NCBI GenBank assembly: GCA_017547885.1
Contig: JAFYOP010000002.1
Coordinates: forward strand, 1-48,028
Reading direction: 5' to 3'
DNA from: Clostridia bacterium
GTDB taxonomy: Bacteria > Bacillota > Clostridia > Christensenellales > CAG-138
DNA: 48,028 nt
The notes beneath the pieces are model-generated. The model searched no databases. It was not told where the DNA came from and was given only the letters and a program-made list of their open reading frames with translations. Made by a program: the position numbers and the translations under genes. Each line of letters begins with the position of its first letter. Positions within the stretch are counted from its first letter, which is position 1. Below, in pieces: positions 32,604 through 40,436 of this stretch.

Positions 32604-33878
32604 ATGGCAACTTATACTGACATGATCAAAGTGGTAAAACTGCCCCAAATGGTAAAAGTACGCCAGAGCTTTCCCCGCCCAAGGGTGGAGGATGTTGCCG
32701 GGGCTGTATTGGGCGAGCTTGAAAGGCCTGAGATATCTCAAAGGATAAAGCCCGGGGCTACCGTTGCCATAACCGCAGGCAGCAGAGGTATAGGGAATAT
32801 AGTTACCATACTTAAAACCGTGGTGGATTTCTGCAGGGAAAGGGGGGCAGAACCCTTTATCTTCCCGGCCATGGGCAGCCACGGCGGAGGGACCGCCGAA
32901 GGGCAGCTGGGCATACTCAACAGCTACGGAATAACTCAGGAAGCCTGCGGCTGTCCAATAATTGCCTCCATGGAGGTAAAGGAAATAGGCCGCACCCAAG
33001 AAGGACATCCGGTGCGCATAGACAAGCATGCCGCGGAGGCAGATGCGGTAATAGTAGTAAACAGAATAAAGGCGCATACCGCCTTCAGGGGCCCATATGA
33101 AAGTGGCCTCATGAAAATGATGACTATAGGCATGGGCAAGCATGAGGGCGCGAAGGTATGCCACGAGGCGGGATTTGGGGTTATGCATCACCTTGTGCCG
33201 CTGTTTGGCAGGGTCATAATGGAAAACGCCAACATTGCATTTGGTCTGGCCCTGATAGAAAACGCATACGACGAACTGTGCCTTGCCAAGGCACTGCTTC
33301 CCGAGGAGATAATAACCCGGGAACCTGAACTGCTGGAGTATTCCAAGTCCCTTATGGGCAGTATCCTCTTTAAGAATGCCGATGTGCTCGTAATAGACCA
33401 AATAGGAAAGAATTTCAGCGGCGAGGGGGCAGATCCAAATATAAGCGGACGCTTCCCCACCCCATACGCCACCGGCGGACTGGAGGCGGAGCGAAGGGTG
33501 TGCCTGGGCCTTTCGGGGGAATCCCACGGCTGCGGCTATGGTGTGGGTCTGTTTGATACAATAAGCCGCCGTATGTTTGAGCAGCTGGACCTGGATGCCA
33601 CCTATACCAACGCTATAACAAACACTGTGCTTGGGGCGGTTGCGATACCTGTAATAATGCCCTCCGACAGGGAGGCGATAATGACAGCCCTGTACAGCTG
33701 CAACAATGCGGATAAGAACAATCCGCGGATAGTGCGCATAGCCAACACCGCCCAGATAGAAGAAATATATATATCCGAGGCCATGGTGGAGGAAGCGATG
33801 GCCAATCCGGATATAGAGCTGATATCCGAGCTTGCGCCTTTTGCGTTTGATGCTGAGGGATTCTTTACCGACTTTTAG
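32604..33878 (+). CDS. LarA-like (lactate racemase domain) protein, possible C2 epimerase of a sugar acid
   Basis: The 424-residue protein has the N-terminal LarA-type domain with GSHGGGTAEGQ (His93), NRIKAHTAF (His158), GLMKMMTIGMGKH (Lys171, His180) and His187. These sit like the residues that hold the nickel-pincer cofactor in LarA. LarA-family enzymes racemise or epimerise alpha-hydroxyacids at C2. D-erythronate and D-threonate are C2 epimers, and the next two genes can process D-threonate. No larB, larC or larE genes for cofactor synthesis are in the window. It is the first gene of the rightward operon. The reaction is inferred and not shown. Confidence 0.75.
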   Translation: MATYTDMIKVVKLPQMVKVRQSFPRPRVEDVAGAVLGELERPEISQRIKPGATVAITAGSRGIGNIVTILKTVVDFCRERGAEPFIFPAMGSHGGGTAEGQLGILNSYGITQEACGCPIIASMEVKEIGRTQEGHPVRIDKHAAEADAVIVVNRIKAHTAFRGPYESGLMKMMTIGMGKHEGAKVCHEAGFGVMHHLVPLFGRVIMENANIAFGLALIENAYDELCLAKALLPEEIITREPELLEYSKSLMGSILFKNADVLVIDQIGKNFSGEGADPNISGRFPTPYATGGLEAERRVCLGLSGESHGCGYGVGLFDTISRRMFEQLDLDATYTNAITNTVLGAVAIPVIMPSDREAIMTALYSCNNADKNNPRIVRIANTAQIEEIYISEAMVEEAMANPDIELISELAPFAFDAEGFFTDF

Positions 33879-33890
33879 AGGGTGAGCGGC

Positions 33891-35072
33891 ATGACCAAGC
33901 TGTTGATAATCGCGGATGATCTTACAGGTGCACTGGATACCGGCGTGCAGTTTGCGCAGCTGGGTATTTCTGTGCAGATGTGTTCGGATCCTGCCCATGT
34001 GCCACAGAATACATCTGACGATGTGCTGGTAATAAACGCCCATACCAGGCATATGCATCCCCGGGAGGCATATCGCGTGGTATACGATATTATTGCCGGG
34101 TTTGGCGGCAGGATAAAATACGTATACAAAAAGACCGACTCTGCCCTGAGGGGATGCGTTGGAGCGGAGCTTGACGCCGCGGCAAAGGCGCTTAATACGT
34201 CTGTTGCATTTGTTCCCGCGCTGCCAAAGCTGGGACGCACCACCGTAAACGCCACACAGTATATAAACGGAACAGAACTGGCAAAGAGCGAATTCGGCAT
34301 GGATCCGCTTGAGCCCATGCACAATTCCTATATTCCGGATATCATATCAGAGCAGAGCGATATACCCTGCCGCATAGGGGGAAGGATATCCAATTCGCCT
34401 GAAATATGCATATTCGATGCCTCCACCGATGAGGATGTGATGAGGACCGCCGCAGAGCTGGTGAATGGCGGGGCTGTGTTGTTTGCCGGCTGTGCCGGCC
34501 TTGCAGGAGCTTTGGCCCGGCTGCTGCCCTTTGAAAAGGGGCAGGCCATGCAGCCTGTAAAGACAGCCTCATTTGGCGTGATATGCGGCAGCCTTAACCC
34601 AACTACCGCGGCACAGGTGGAATATGCTTCCGAGAGGGAGTTCCGGGTGGTGGCTATAGATGCGGGGGAATTCCTCAGGGCGGATTTTCAAAAGTCAGAG
34701 CAGAGAGTATATGCTTCCATAAGGATGAAGGACATTACCTCTGTAAAGCTGCCCTTTGTGCTGAAGGCGGGCGGGCCTGCCATAACCGGGAGCAATGCCG
34801 GCCAGCTTATAGCAGATGGGCTGGGCTGTATGGCAAAGGAGATGCTTTCGGTGATGGATGGGTATACCCTGCTTGTAACGGGGGGAGATACCCTTATGGC
34901 GTTCATAAAATACTGCGGATATCCTACCCTTAGGATAGCACGGGAGCTGAGCAGCGGAGTGGTGTGCCTGCTGGCCGAAATTCAGGGCAAAACCGTGCAG
35001 CTGGTGTCAAAGTCAGGGGGCTTTGGCAGGCCGGAACTGTTTGATCAGCTTTACAAGATGATGAAAGATTAA
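33891..35072 (+). CDS. DUF1537 four-carbon acid sugar kinase (D-threonate kinase / OtnK family)
   Basis: The 393-residue protein starts KLLIIADDLTGALDTGVQFA, the signature of this kinase family. YVYKKTDSALRGCVGAELDA and FVPALPKLGRTTVN follow, and it ends with the nucleotide-binding part (VTGGDTLMAFIKYCG, VSKSGGFGRPELFDQL). Characterised members phosphorylate the 4-hydroxyl of D-threonate (DtnK) or of 3-oxo-tetronate (OtnK). The neighbour PdxA2 favours the threonate-type reaction. I chose the ATG at 33891, because GAGGGTGA lies at a good distance; a GTG at 33882 lacks a site. Confidence 0.9.
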   Translation: MTKLLIIADDLTGALDTGVQFAQLGISVQMCSDPAHVPQNTSDDVLVINAHTRHMHPREAYRVVYDIIAGFGGRIKYVYKKTDSALRGCVGAELDAAAKALNTSVAFVPALPKLGRTTVNATQYINGTELAKSEFGMDPLEPMHNSYIPDIISEQSDIPCRIGGRISNSPEICIFDASTDEDVMRTAAELVNGGAVLFAGCAGLAGALARLLPFEKGQAMQPVKTASFGVICGSLNPTTAAQVEYASEREFRVVAIDAGEFLRADFQKSEQRVYASIRMKDITSVKLPFVLKAGGPAITGSNAGQLIADGLGCMAKEMLSVMDGYTLLVTGGDTLMAFIKYCGYPTLRIARELSSGVVCLLAEIQGKTVQLVSKSGGFGRPELFDQLYKMMKD

Positions 35073-35092
35073 CAGAAAGGACATACATACTT

Positions 35093-36139
35093 ATGACACA
35101 AAGGCTTCCCATACTGGGTATAACAATGGGTGATCCCTGCGGCATCGGTCCCGAAATTACCGCAAAAGCACTGAATATGCCTGCCATATATCAGCGCTGC
35201 TGTCCTTTGGTGGTTGGCAGTGCCTCCATAATGGAGCAGGCTGTAAAGATCGCAGGGGTGGATCTGAAGGTAAATCCTGTGAAAAATGTAAGCGATGCCT
35301 TATTTACCTATGGCACCATAGATGTATATGACCAGCCCGGCATAATAGAGCCGGAAGAAGTGACCCACGGCAAGGTAAACGCCAAGGGCGGCGAGGCTGC
35401 CTATCAGGCTATTGCCAAGGTAATAGACCTGGCCATGAAAAACGAGATAGATGCCACCATTACCGGCCCCCTCAATAAGGAAGCCCTTAATCTTGCGGGC
35501 CGCCATTACAGCGGACATACCGAGATATATGCTGACCTTACCGGCACGAGAGATTACAGCATGATGCTGGCAGACGGCGAACTGAGGGTGGTTCACGTAT
35601 CCACTCATGTATCCCTCAGGGAAGCATGCGACAGGTGCAAGAAGGAGCGTGTATATAATGTAATAAAGCTGGCCGACAAGGTATGCCGCAGCCTGGGCAT
35701 AGAGAATCCCAGGGTTGCCGTTGCGGGCCTTAATCCCCACGCAGGCGAGAACGGTCTGTTTGGCCGGGAAGAGATAGAGGAGATTACCCCTGCCATAGAA
35801 ATGGCAAGGGCAGAGGGGCTTACTGTGGATGGCCCCGTGCCTCCCGATACCCTTTTCTCCAAGGCAAAGGGCGGCCAGTATGACATAGTGGTGGCTCAGT
35901 ATCATGATCAGGGACACATTCCCCTTAAGGTAACGGGATTCCAGTACGACTATACCACCAACAAGTGGAAGACTGTTTCCGGCGTAAATATTACGCTGGG
36001 CCTGCCTATAATCCGCAGCGCCGTAGATCACGGTACCGCATTCGGAAAGGCCGGCAAGGGCACCGCCAATGAGGAGAGCCTGGTAAATGCTATCGATTAC
36101 GGCATCAGGCTTGCCATAGACAGGATAAACAACGCCTGA
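35093..36139 (+). CDS. pdxA2: PdxA2 family 4-phospho-D-threonate 3-dehydrogenase
   Basis: The protein is of PdxA type: ITMGDPCGIGPEITAKAL, TGPLNKEALNLAGRHYSGHT with a metal-binding His, GLNPHAGENGLFG, and AQYHDQGHIPLKV and VDHGTAFGKAG with the remaining metal and substrate residues. PdxA proper makes pyridoxal phosphate. The PdxA2 branch oxidises 4-phospho-D-threonate, with decarboxylation to dihydroxyacetone phosphate. Position next to a DUF1537 kinase, and absence of other vitamin B6 genes, supports PdxA2. A terminator follows 16 bp after the stop. Confidence 0.9.
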   Translation: MTQRLPILGITMGDPCGIGPEITAKALNMPAIYQRCCPLVVGSASIMEQAVKIAGVDLKVNPVKNVSDALFTYGTIDVYDQPGIIEPEEVTHGKVNAKGGEAAYQAIAKVIDLAMKNEIDATITGPLNKEALNLAGRHYSGHTEIYADLTGTRDYSMMLADGELRVVHVSTHVSLREACDRCKKERVYNVIKLADKVCRSLGIENPRVAVAGLNPHAGENGLFGREEIEEITPAIEMARAEGLTVDGPVPPDTLFSKAKGGQYDIVVAQYHDQGHIPLKVTGFQYDYTTNKWKTVSGVNITLGLPIIRSAVDHGTAFGKAGKGTANEESLVNAIDYGIRLAIDRINNA

Positions 36140-36155
36140 TAACATCCATGTACGC

Positions 36156-36187
36156 AAAAAGGAGCGCAAAGTAAAGCGCTCCTTTTT
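36156..36187 (+). terminator. Terminator of the rightward sugar-acid operon
   Basis: AAAAAGGAGCGC and GCGCTCCTTTTT pair perfectly over an 8-base loop. It could also end the converging DUF695 transcript. Confidence 0.88.
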
Positions 36188-36200
36188 ATATGCCGGCTGT

Positions 36201-36938
36201 TTACCTCAGCGGGCTGTTTTTGGGTATTACGGGGCATTCCCAGTAAAGGAGCTTGCCCAGATACTTTTCCGCAAGGTATATGGCGTCGGAGGTGTATGCG
36301 TCCACCTGTGCCTTTTCCAGGGTGCCTATGCGGTAAAGGGCTATGCCGTAGGGCTCCTCCAGCTCGGGGGTAAATTCCTGATCCCCTATGGCAAAGCCTG
36401 CCATGCGGGCCTCTTCGGCGTAGTTTATAACGTAGCTTTCCACAGGAAAGTGCATGTGCAGCGTTATGCGGCGGGCAGCGGTGATGCAGTCGCCGTTCTT
36501 TTTATACAGCGCGATATGCTTGCGGTTTTCCTCGGTCTGGAACTTTGCCGCGTCGGGGTACAGCAGGTCGAGGTAGGTGCTCCATTCTGGGTCCTCCCCG
36601 CAGCCCACGGCGCAGTAAAGGTACTTTTCTTTGTCCGCTATTTCATCCAGGGCGCGGCGGCGGTCCGGCTTGTCGGTGTAAAAGAACATTACCCGCCTGC
36701 TGTCGTCCTGTATGCAGCCCACATACAGCGCCTTAAGCTCCTTAAGGCATTTCTTTTCTATGCGGTCGATGTGACGCCTGCCTTTGCCGCTCAGCGGCCC
36801 CTGGTCCTGCATCTCGCAGCGTATGTGCATGAGTATGGGCCTGTTGGGATGGGGGGCTTTGGACAGATAGGAGGTATCCACGGCAAATTCTGCCGGGTCT
36901 CCTTCCATGTGCCATTCGTAGGTGAACCATTCGGGCAT
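36201..36938 (-). CDS. DUF695 domain protein with RraB-like C-terminal domain
   Basis: The 245-residue protein begins MPEWFTYEWHMEGDPAEF and contains YCAVGCGEDPEWSTYLDLLY, matching DUF695. The C-terminal ~100 residues (LYKKNGDCITAARRITLHMH, FPVESYVINYAEEARMAG) resemble the regulator-of-RNase-E-activity B fold. This domain pair is known but uncharacterised. It is cytoplasmic and monocistronic. R1 copy B lies 34 bases upstream of its start. A weak AGGT ribosome site precedes the ATG, and I see no clear promoter. Confidence 0.75.
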   Translation of the reverse strand: MPEWFTYEWHMEGDPAEFAVDTSYLSKAPHPNRPILMHIRCEMQDQGPLSGKGRRHIDRIEKKCLKELKALYVGCIQDDSRRVMFFYTDKPDRRRALDEIADKEKYLYCAVGCGEDPEWSTYLDLLYPDAAKFQTEENRKHIALYKKNGDCITAARRITLHMHFPVESYVINYAEEARMAGFAIGDQEFTPELEEPYGIALYRIGTLEKAQVDAYTSDAIYLAEKYLGKLLYWECPVIPKNSPLR

Positions 36939-36972
36939 AGTGTGTACCTCGCTTGGGATAGTGGGTAGTTAT

Positions 36973-37113
36973 CTTCTTTTCTTTTTCTTTTCGTATCGAA
37001 AAGAAATAAGAAAAGAAGCAAAAGAAAAAGAAAAGATGAGGTTTAAAACTGATATTGGTATGAGCTTGCTCTGTGGTGCTGCCTAAATTTTGCCTCATAG
37101 GGAGGCAAAATTT
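36973..37113 (+). repeat. R1 repeat, copy B, ending in palindrome P2
   Basis: The leading hairpin (36973-37018, centre CG-TAT-CG, one-base bulge) and the following CAAAAGAAAAAGAAAAG are almost identical to copy C at 47764. The next blocks (GGTTTAAA, TGATAT, GTGCTGCC) align with copies A and C but are more diverged. The terminal hairpin is AAATTTTGCCTC-ATAGG-GAGGCAAAATTT (37085-37113), in the place of the AAGCCGC hairpin of copies A and C. No gene reads into this copy in the sense direction, unlike the other two. Confidence 0.75.
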
Positions 37114-37154
37114 GAGTTGGATGTATATGGGCTGCTCAATTTCCTTTATTCTAA

Positions 37155-37179
37155 ATTTGCCCGGGGATGCCGGGCAAAT
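37155..37179. repeat. Palindrome P3
   Basis: ATTTGCCCGG and CCGGGCAAAT pair over a 5-base loop. It shares the ATTTGCC...GGCAAAT theme with P2 and with the R3 element. Confidence 0.75.
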
Positions 37180-37216
37180 CTGGAAGTAAGGTTATGATGT
37201 GCAGCTTTTGAGTATC

Positions 37217-37261
37217 TTTCCGCCCCGTTGGCGGGAAGATGCCCCGCCAACGGGGCGGAAA
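37217..37261. repeat. Palindrome P4, 19-bp perfect stem
   Basis: TTTCCGCCCCGTTGGCGGG and its exact complement enclose a 7-base loop. This is the strongest hairpin in the window. Confidence 0.85.
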
Positions 37262-37285
37262 ATACATATTTACATTATTCTTTCT

Positions 37286-37310
37286 GCCGCTTTCTTTTAA
37301 AGAAAGCGGC
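37286..37310. repeat. Palindrome P5
   Basis: A 25-base near-complete palindrome with 12-bp arms, GCCGCTTTCTTT and AAAGAAAGCGGC, around one base. It shares its TTCTTTTAAAGAA centre with P6. Confidence 0.8.
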
Positions 37311-37320
37311 GATTCTTTTG

Positions 37321-37345
37321 GTACTTTTCTTTTAAAGAAAAGTAC
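37321..37345. repeat. Palindrome P6, just downstream of alaS
   Basis: A 25-base palindrome with 12-bp arms, GTACTTTTCTTT and AAAGAAAAGTAC. It lies 7 bases after the alaS stop on the leftward strand and may help end alaS transcription, although no T-run follows. Confidence 0.8.
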
Positions 37346-37352
37346 ATATCAA

Positions 37353-39146
37353 TTAATATTCGAGAACCGCCTTGATGCGGCGTACGCCTGCGCTGGAGGC
37401 CTCTTCCTTCTTGATCTTGAAGGTGCCAAGGTCGCCGGTGTTTTCCGCATGGGGGCCGCCGCAGATCTCCTTGGAGAATTCGCCCATGGTGTAAACCTTT
37501 ACGCGCTCGCCGTACTTATCGCCGAAAAGGCCTACGGCGCCCTGTTCACGGGCCTCGTCCACGGTCATCTCTTCCCAGCTGATGGGAGCCTTGGCCTGTA
37601 TCCACTCATTTACCAGAGCCTCAACGGCGGCAAGCTCTTCCTTGGTCATCTTGCGCTCAAAGCTGAAGTCAAAGCGGAGACGCTCTGCGGTAATGTTGGA
37701 GCCGCGCTGGGAGATCTTTTCGTCGTTCAGCACCTTGCGCAGGGCTGCCTGCAGCAGGTGGGTGGCGGTGTGGAGGCGTGCGGTCTCTACGCTGGTATCG
37801 GCAAGGCCGCCCTTGAAGCGCTGCTCGGCACCTGCCTGGGATTTCTTCTGGTGAGCCTCAAATGCGGCGTTGAAGCCTTCCATGTCGACGGTAAGGCCGT
37901 TTTCGGCTGCCAGCTCACAGGTGAACTCAATGGGGAAGCCGAAGGTATCATACAGATGGAAGGCGGTTTCGCCGTCTATTTTGCCCTCGGGGAAGGTGTT
38001 TTTGATGCGCTCGAACTCCTTGGTGCCGTTGCGCAGTGCCTTCTGGAAGCGGTTCTCTTCCTTGGAAAGCTCGGAGGTGATCTTTTCACGGTTGGCCTCA
38101 AGCTCGGGATAGAACTCGCCATACTGGGCTATAACTGCCTCGGCTACGGTGCGCAGGCTGTCCTCGGGCATGCCCAGCTGCATTGCAAAGCGGATGGCGC
38201 GGCGGATAAGGCGGCGGAGAATGTAGCCCTGATCCACGTTGGAGGGGGTCACGCCCCGATGGTCGCCAAGGATAAAGGTGGAGCAGCGGATGTGGTCTGC
38301 CACGATGCGGAATGCGCGGGTGGTCTCGGGGTCTGCCTTGAAGGACTTGCCGGAAAGCTGCTCGATGGCGGCGATTATGCCGGTGAAGGCATCGGTGTCG
38401 TATACGCTTTCTACGCCCTGCAGGGTGGCGATGGTGCGGTCAAGGCCCATGCCGGTGTCAACGTTCTGCTGGGCAAGGGGCTCGAAGGTGCCGTCAGCCT
38501 TTTTATTGTACTCCATGAATACGTTGTTCCAGATCTCCAGATACTTGCCGCAGGAGCAGGAAGGATCGCACTGGGGGCAGCACTTGGGCTTGCCGGTGTC
38601 GTAGAATATTTCGGTATCGGGGCCGCAGGGGCCGGTGATGCCGGCGGGGCCCCACCAGTTATGCTTCTTGTCAAGGTAGAAGATGTGGCTGGGATCCACA
38701 CCCATTTCTACCCAGCGGTCGTGGGAGTAGGTATCCTGAGGGGCGTCTGCGTCGCCTGCGAAGCAGGTGAAATACAGCTTGTCCTTATCGATGCCAAGCC
38801 ATTCCTCAGAGGTGAGGAATTCCCAGGAGTAGGCGATGGATTCCTTCTTGAAATAATCGCCCAGGGACCAGTTGCCCAGCATCTCGAAGAAGGTGCAGTG
38901 GGAAGAATCGCCAACTTCATCTATGTCGCCGGTGCGGATGCACTTCTGAACGTCTGCAAGGCGCACGCCTTCGGGGTGCTTTTCGCCCATGAGGTAGGGC
39001 ACAAGGGGATGCATGCCTGCGGTGGTGAAAAGGACGGTGGGGTCATTTTCGGGTATGAGGGAAGCGGAAGGGATGATGGCGTGGCCCTTGCCGCGGAAAA
39101 AGTCAAGGTAAAGCTTGCGCAGCTCGTGGGATTTCAGCAGTCTCAT
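37353..39146 (-). CDS. alaS: Alanyl-tRNA synthetase, short form lacking the C-Ala domain
   Basis: The enzyme attaches alanine to tRNA-Ala. The catalytic domain is complete (PSASLIPENDPTVLFTTAGM, FFEMLGNWSLGDYFKKE, NVDTGMGLDR, FRIVADHIRCSTFILGDHRG). The editing domain keeps HTATH and C-G-G-P-H (usually CGGTH). The protein ends right after the editing domain (GVRRIKAVLEY), giving 597 residues instead of the usual ~870-880. The C-terminal oligomerisation/C-Ala part is absent without any sign of frameshift. The ATG at 39146 follows AGAGAGG. The N-terminal sequence resembles the short AlaS type that I recall from candidate-phylum bacteria and some Clostridia. Confidence 0.92.
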   Translation of the reverse strand: MRLLKSHELRKLYLDFFRGKGHAIIPSASLIPENDPTVLFTTAGMHPLVPYLMGEKHPEGVRLADVQKCIRTGDIDEVGDSSHCTFFEMLGNWSLGDYFKKESIAYSWEFLTSEEWLGIDKDKLYFTCFAGDADAPQDTYSHDRWVEMGVDPSHIFYLDKKHNWWGPAGITGPCGPDTEIFYDTGKPKCCPQCDPSCSCGKYLEIWNNVFMEYNKKADGTFEPLAQQNVDTGMGLDRTIATLQGVESVYDTDAFTGIIAAIEQLSGKSFKADPETTRAFRIVADHIRCSTFILGDHRGVTPSNVDQGYILRRLIRRAIRFAMQLGMPEDSLRTVAEAVIAQYGEFYPELEANREKITSELSKEENRFQKALRNGTKEFERIKNTFPEGKIDGETAFHLYDTFGFPIEFTCELAAENGLTVDMEGFNAAFEAHQKKSQAGAEQRFKGGLADTSVETARLHTATHLLQAALRKVLNDEKISQRGSNITAERLRFDFSFERKMTKEELAAVEALVNEWIQAKAPISWEEMTVDEAREQGAVGLFGDKYGERVKVYTMGEFSKEICGGPHAENTGDLGTFKIKKEEASSAGVRRIKAVLEY

Positions 39147-39222
39147 ATTATATACCTCTCTGTAAAAATTTAATTTGCAAAAATATAAATATGACCGTAA
39201 AAGGCCGTATTTGCACAAATAA

Positions 39223-39252
39223 AGTATACCTTTATATAAGTATCTTTGTCAA
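39223..39252 (-). promoter_or_regulatory. Promoter of alaS
   Basis: On the minus strand TTGACA (39252-39247), 18 bases and TATACT (39228-39223). The leader is about 75 nt, too short for a T-box. Confidence 0.75.
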
Positions 39253-39276
39253 CGAGGGCCGTAGATGATTGTTTAC

Positions 39277-39306
39277 TTGTCAAGGGGGAACGCAAGGGGC
39301 TATAAT
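39277..39306 (+). promoter_or_regulatory. Promoter of the solute-binding-like gene, placed for a leaderless mRNA
   Basis: TTGTCA, 18 bases and TATAAT. The -10 ends 7 bases before the ATG at 39314, so transcription should begin at about the start codon. Confidence 0.65.
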
Positions 39307-39313
39307 TATAAAC

Positions 39314-40204
39314 ATGAAGAACAGCCTTGACAGAAAGCTCAGACGCAAATTCAGGCGGCTGCAGCTGAATTTCAGAAGGGTAAACTTTACCCTTATCGGC
39401 GACGAGGGCAGGCCCTGGCGCAGAGCCATAGCGCTGGGGGCGGGCCTATTTGTGGTGCTGCTCCTTGCCCTGATAGGGGGCACCGAAACCCAGCTCATGG
39501 CTACCCCCGAGGTGAAGACCATCGAGGAGAGAGGTGTGCTGAGGGTGGGGGTGAGATACGATATGCCCGGCCTTAACGGCGAAGATGGGCTGGAGCAGGC
39601 TCTGGCAAGGCGTATTGCGGAGCGTATGCTGCCACAAAGCGATACTGAAAACTGCCTTGAGCTTATCGAGGTAAGCAGCATGACCGGCTGCACCAAGCTG
39701 GACGACGGCACGGTGGATATGGTCATCGCCATGATGAGCCCCTCCATGGCTCCTACCTATTATTATTCATCTCCCTATTACAGTGACGAGTGCATACTGG
39801 CGGTAATGAGCGGCACAAGCTCCTTCGCCCTCAAGAACTTTACCGTGGGCCTCATACAGAAAAACAAGCTCCGCAGCAGCGCAGAGGAAGCGCTGGTGGA
39901 CACCTTTACAGAAAATAACAACAACTTCGTAATAACCAAGCGCAGCTATCCCTCCTACGATGACCTTATCACCGGCCTGAAGAAGGGTGAGGTGGGCGGC
40001 ATCGCCTTGACCAGGCTGCACTATGAGCAGCTGAGCAAGGAATATGACATAGTGCCCACATCCCTTTCCTTTGGCACTGTGGATTACTGCGTTATGGCTG
40101 CCACGGATAATTCCACCCTGGCCCAGATAGCGGATATGGAAATACAGGAGCTGTGGAACAGCGGCGAAATGGATGAGCTCCACGTAAAGTACGGCCTGTC
40201 GTAG
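39314..40204 (+). CDS. Membrane-anchored extracellular solute-binding-like protein (family 3 fold)
   Basis: A basic N-terminus of about 45 residues (RKLRRKFRRLQLNFRR) precedes one membrane helix (AIALGAGLFVVLLLALIGG). An extracytoplasmic domain resembling family 3 amino-acid-binding proteins follows: TIEERGVLRVGVRYDMPGLN, DDGTVDMVIAMMSPS, YYSSPYYSDE, KKGEVGGIALTRLHYEQLSK and ELWNSGEMDELHVKYG. Family 3 proteins normally have a cleaved signal peptide or lipobox; this one appears N-terminally anchored with a long basic cytoplasmic tail. No permease is adjacent, so it may sense rather than transport. No ribosome site precedes the ATG, consistent with a leaderless message. Confidence 0.75.
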   Translation: MKNSLDRKLRRKFRRLQLNFRRVNFTLIGDEGRPWRRAIALGAGLFVVLLLALIGGTETQLMATPEVKTIEERGVLRVGVRYDMPGLNGEDGLEQALARRIAERMLPQSDTENCLELIEVSSMTGCTKLDDGTVDMVIAMMSPSMAPTYYYSSPYYSDECILAVMSGTSSFALKNFTVGLIQKNKLRSSAEEALVDTFTENNNNFVITKRSYPSYDDLITGLKKGEVGGIALTRLHYEQLSKEYDIVPTSLSFGTVDYCVMAATDNSTLAQIADMEIQELWNSGEMDELHVKYGLS

Positions 40205-40284
40205 CGGGCGCAAAGCATATATACCACAACATCTGCCGCCTGTGACGGATCGGGAACACAAGGCTGAAAAATATATGAAAAAAC

Positions 40285-40306
40285 CGCCCCTATAGGGCGA
40301 TTTTTG
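40285..40306 (+). terminator. Terminator after the solute-binding-like gene
   Basis: CGCCC-CTATA-GGGCG followed by ATTTTTG. Confidence 0.7.
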
Positions 40307-40308
40307 CA

Positions 40309-40337
40309 TTGACATACGAGTAATGCTGTGATAAATT
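40309..40337 (+). promoter_or_regulatory. Promoter of rpmG-secE-nusG
   Basis: TTGACA, 17 bases and TAAATT, directly after the preceding terminator and 100 bases before rpmG. Confidence 0.65.
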
Positions 40338-40348
40338 ACTTAAGGTAT

Positions 40349-40370
40349 CCCCCTATGCGGGGGTTTATTT
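40349..40370 (+). terminator. Terminator-like hairpin in the rpmG leader
   Basis: CCCCC-TATGC-GGGGG followed by TTTATTT, starting about 5 bases after the expected transcription start. It may be a partial attenuator or a protective 5' hairpin. Confidence 0.5.
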
Positions 40371-40436
40371 AGGTACGTAAAACAGCAGCGCAAGGGCGAA
40401 AGTCCTGCGTTTACATTCACAGAAGGAGAAAGAAAA

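Noticed and set aside
32571..34322. A 583-codon open frame on the minus strand
   Set aside because: It is antisense to the LarA-like and kinase genes, with no recognisable domain.
35093..36139. PdxA of vitamin B6 synthesis
   Set aside because: No pdxB, pdxJ or serC homologue is nearby, and the gene directly follows a DUF1537 kinase, which is the PdxA2 context.
36973..37345. CRISPR array
   Set aside because: The palindromes differ from each other and have irregular spacing; there are no identical repeats and no cas genes.
37239..39173. A 644-codon open frame on the plus strand
   Set aside because: It is antisense to alaS and begins inside palindrome P4; the protein is low-complexity (G/A/V/L) without motifs.
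39147..39222. T-box riboswitch in front of alaS
   Set aside because: The leader from the predicted start is only about 75 nt and lacks the T-box sequence and terminator.
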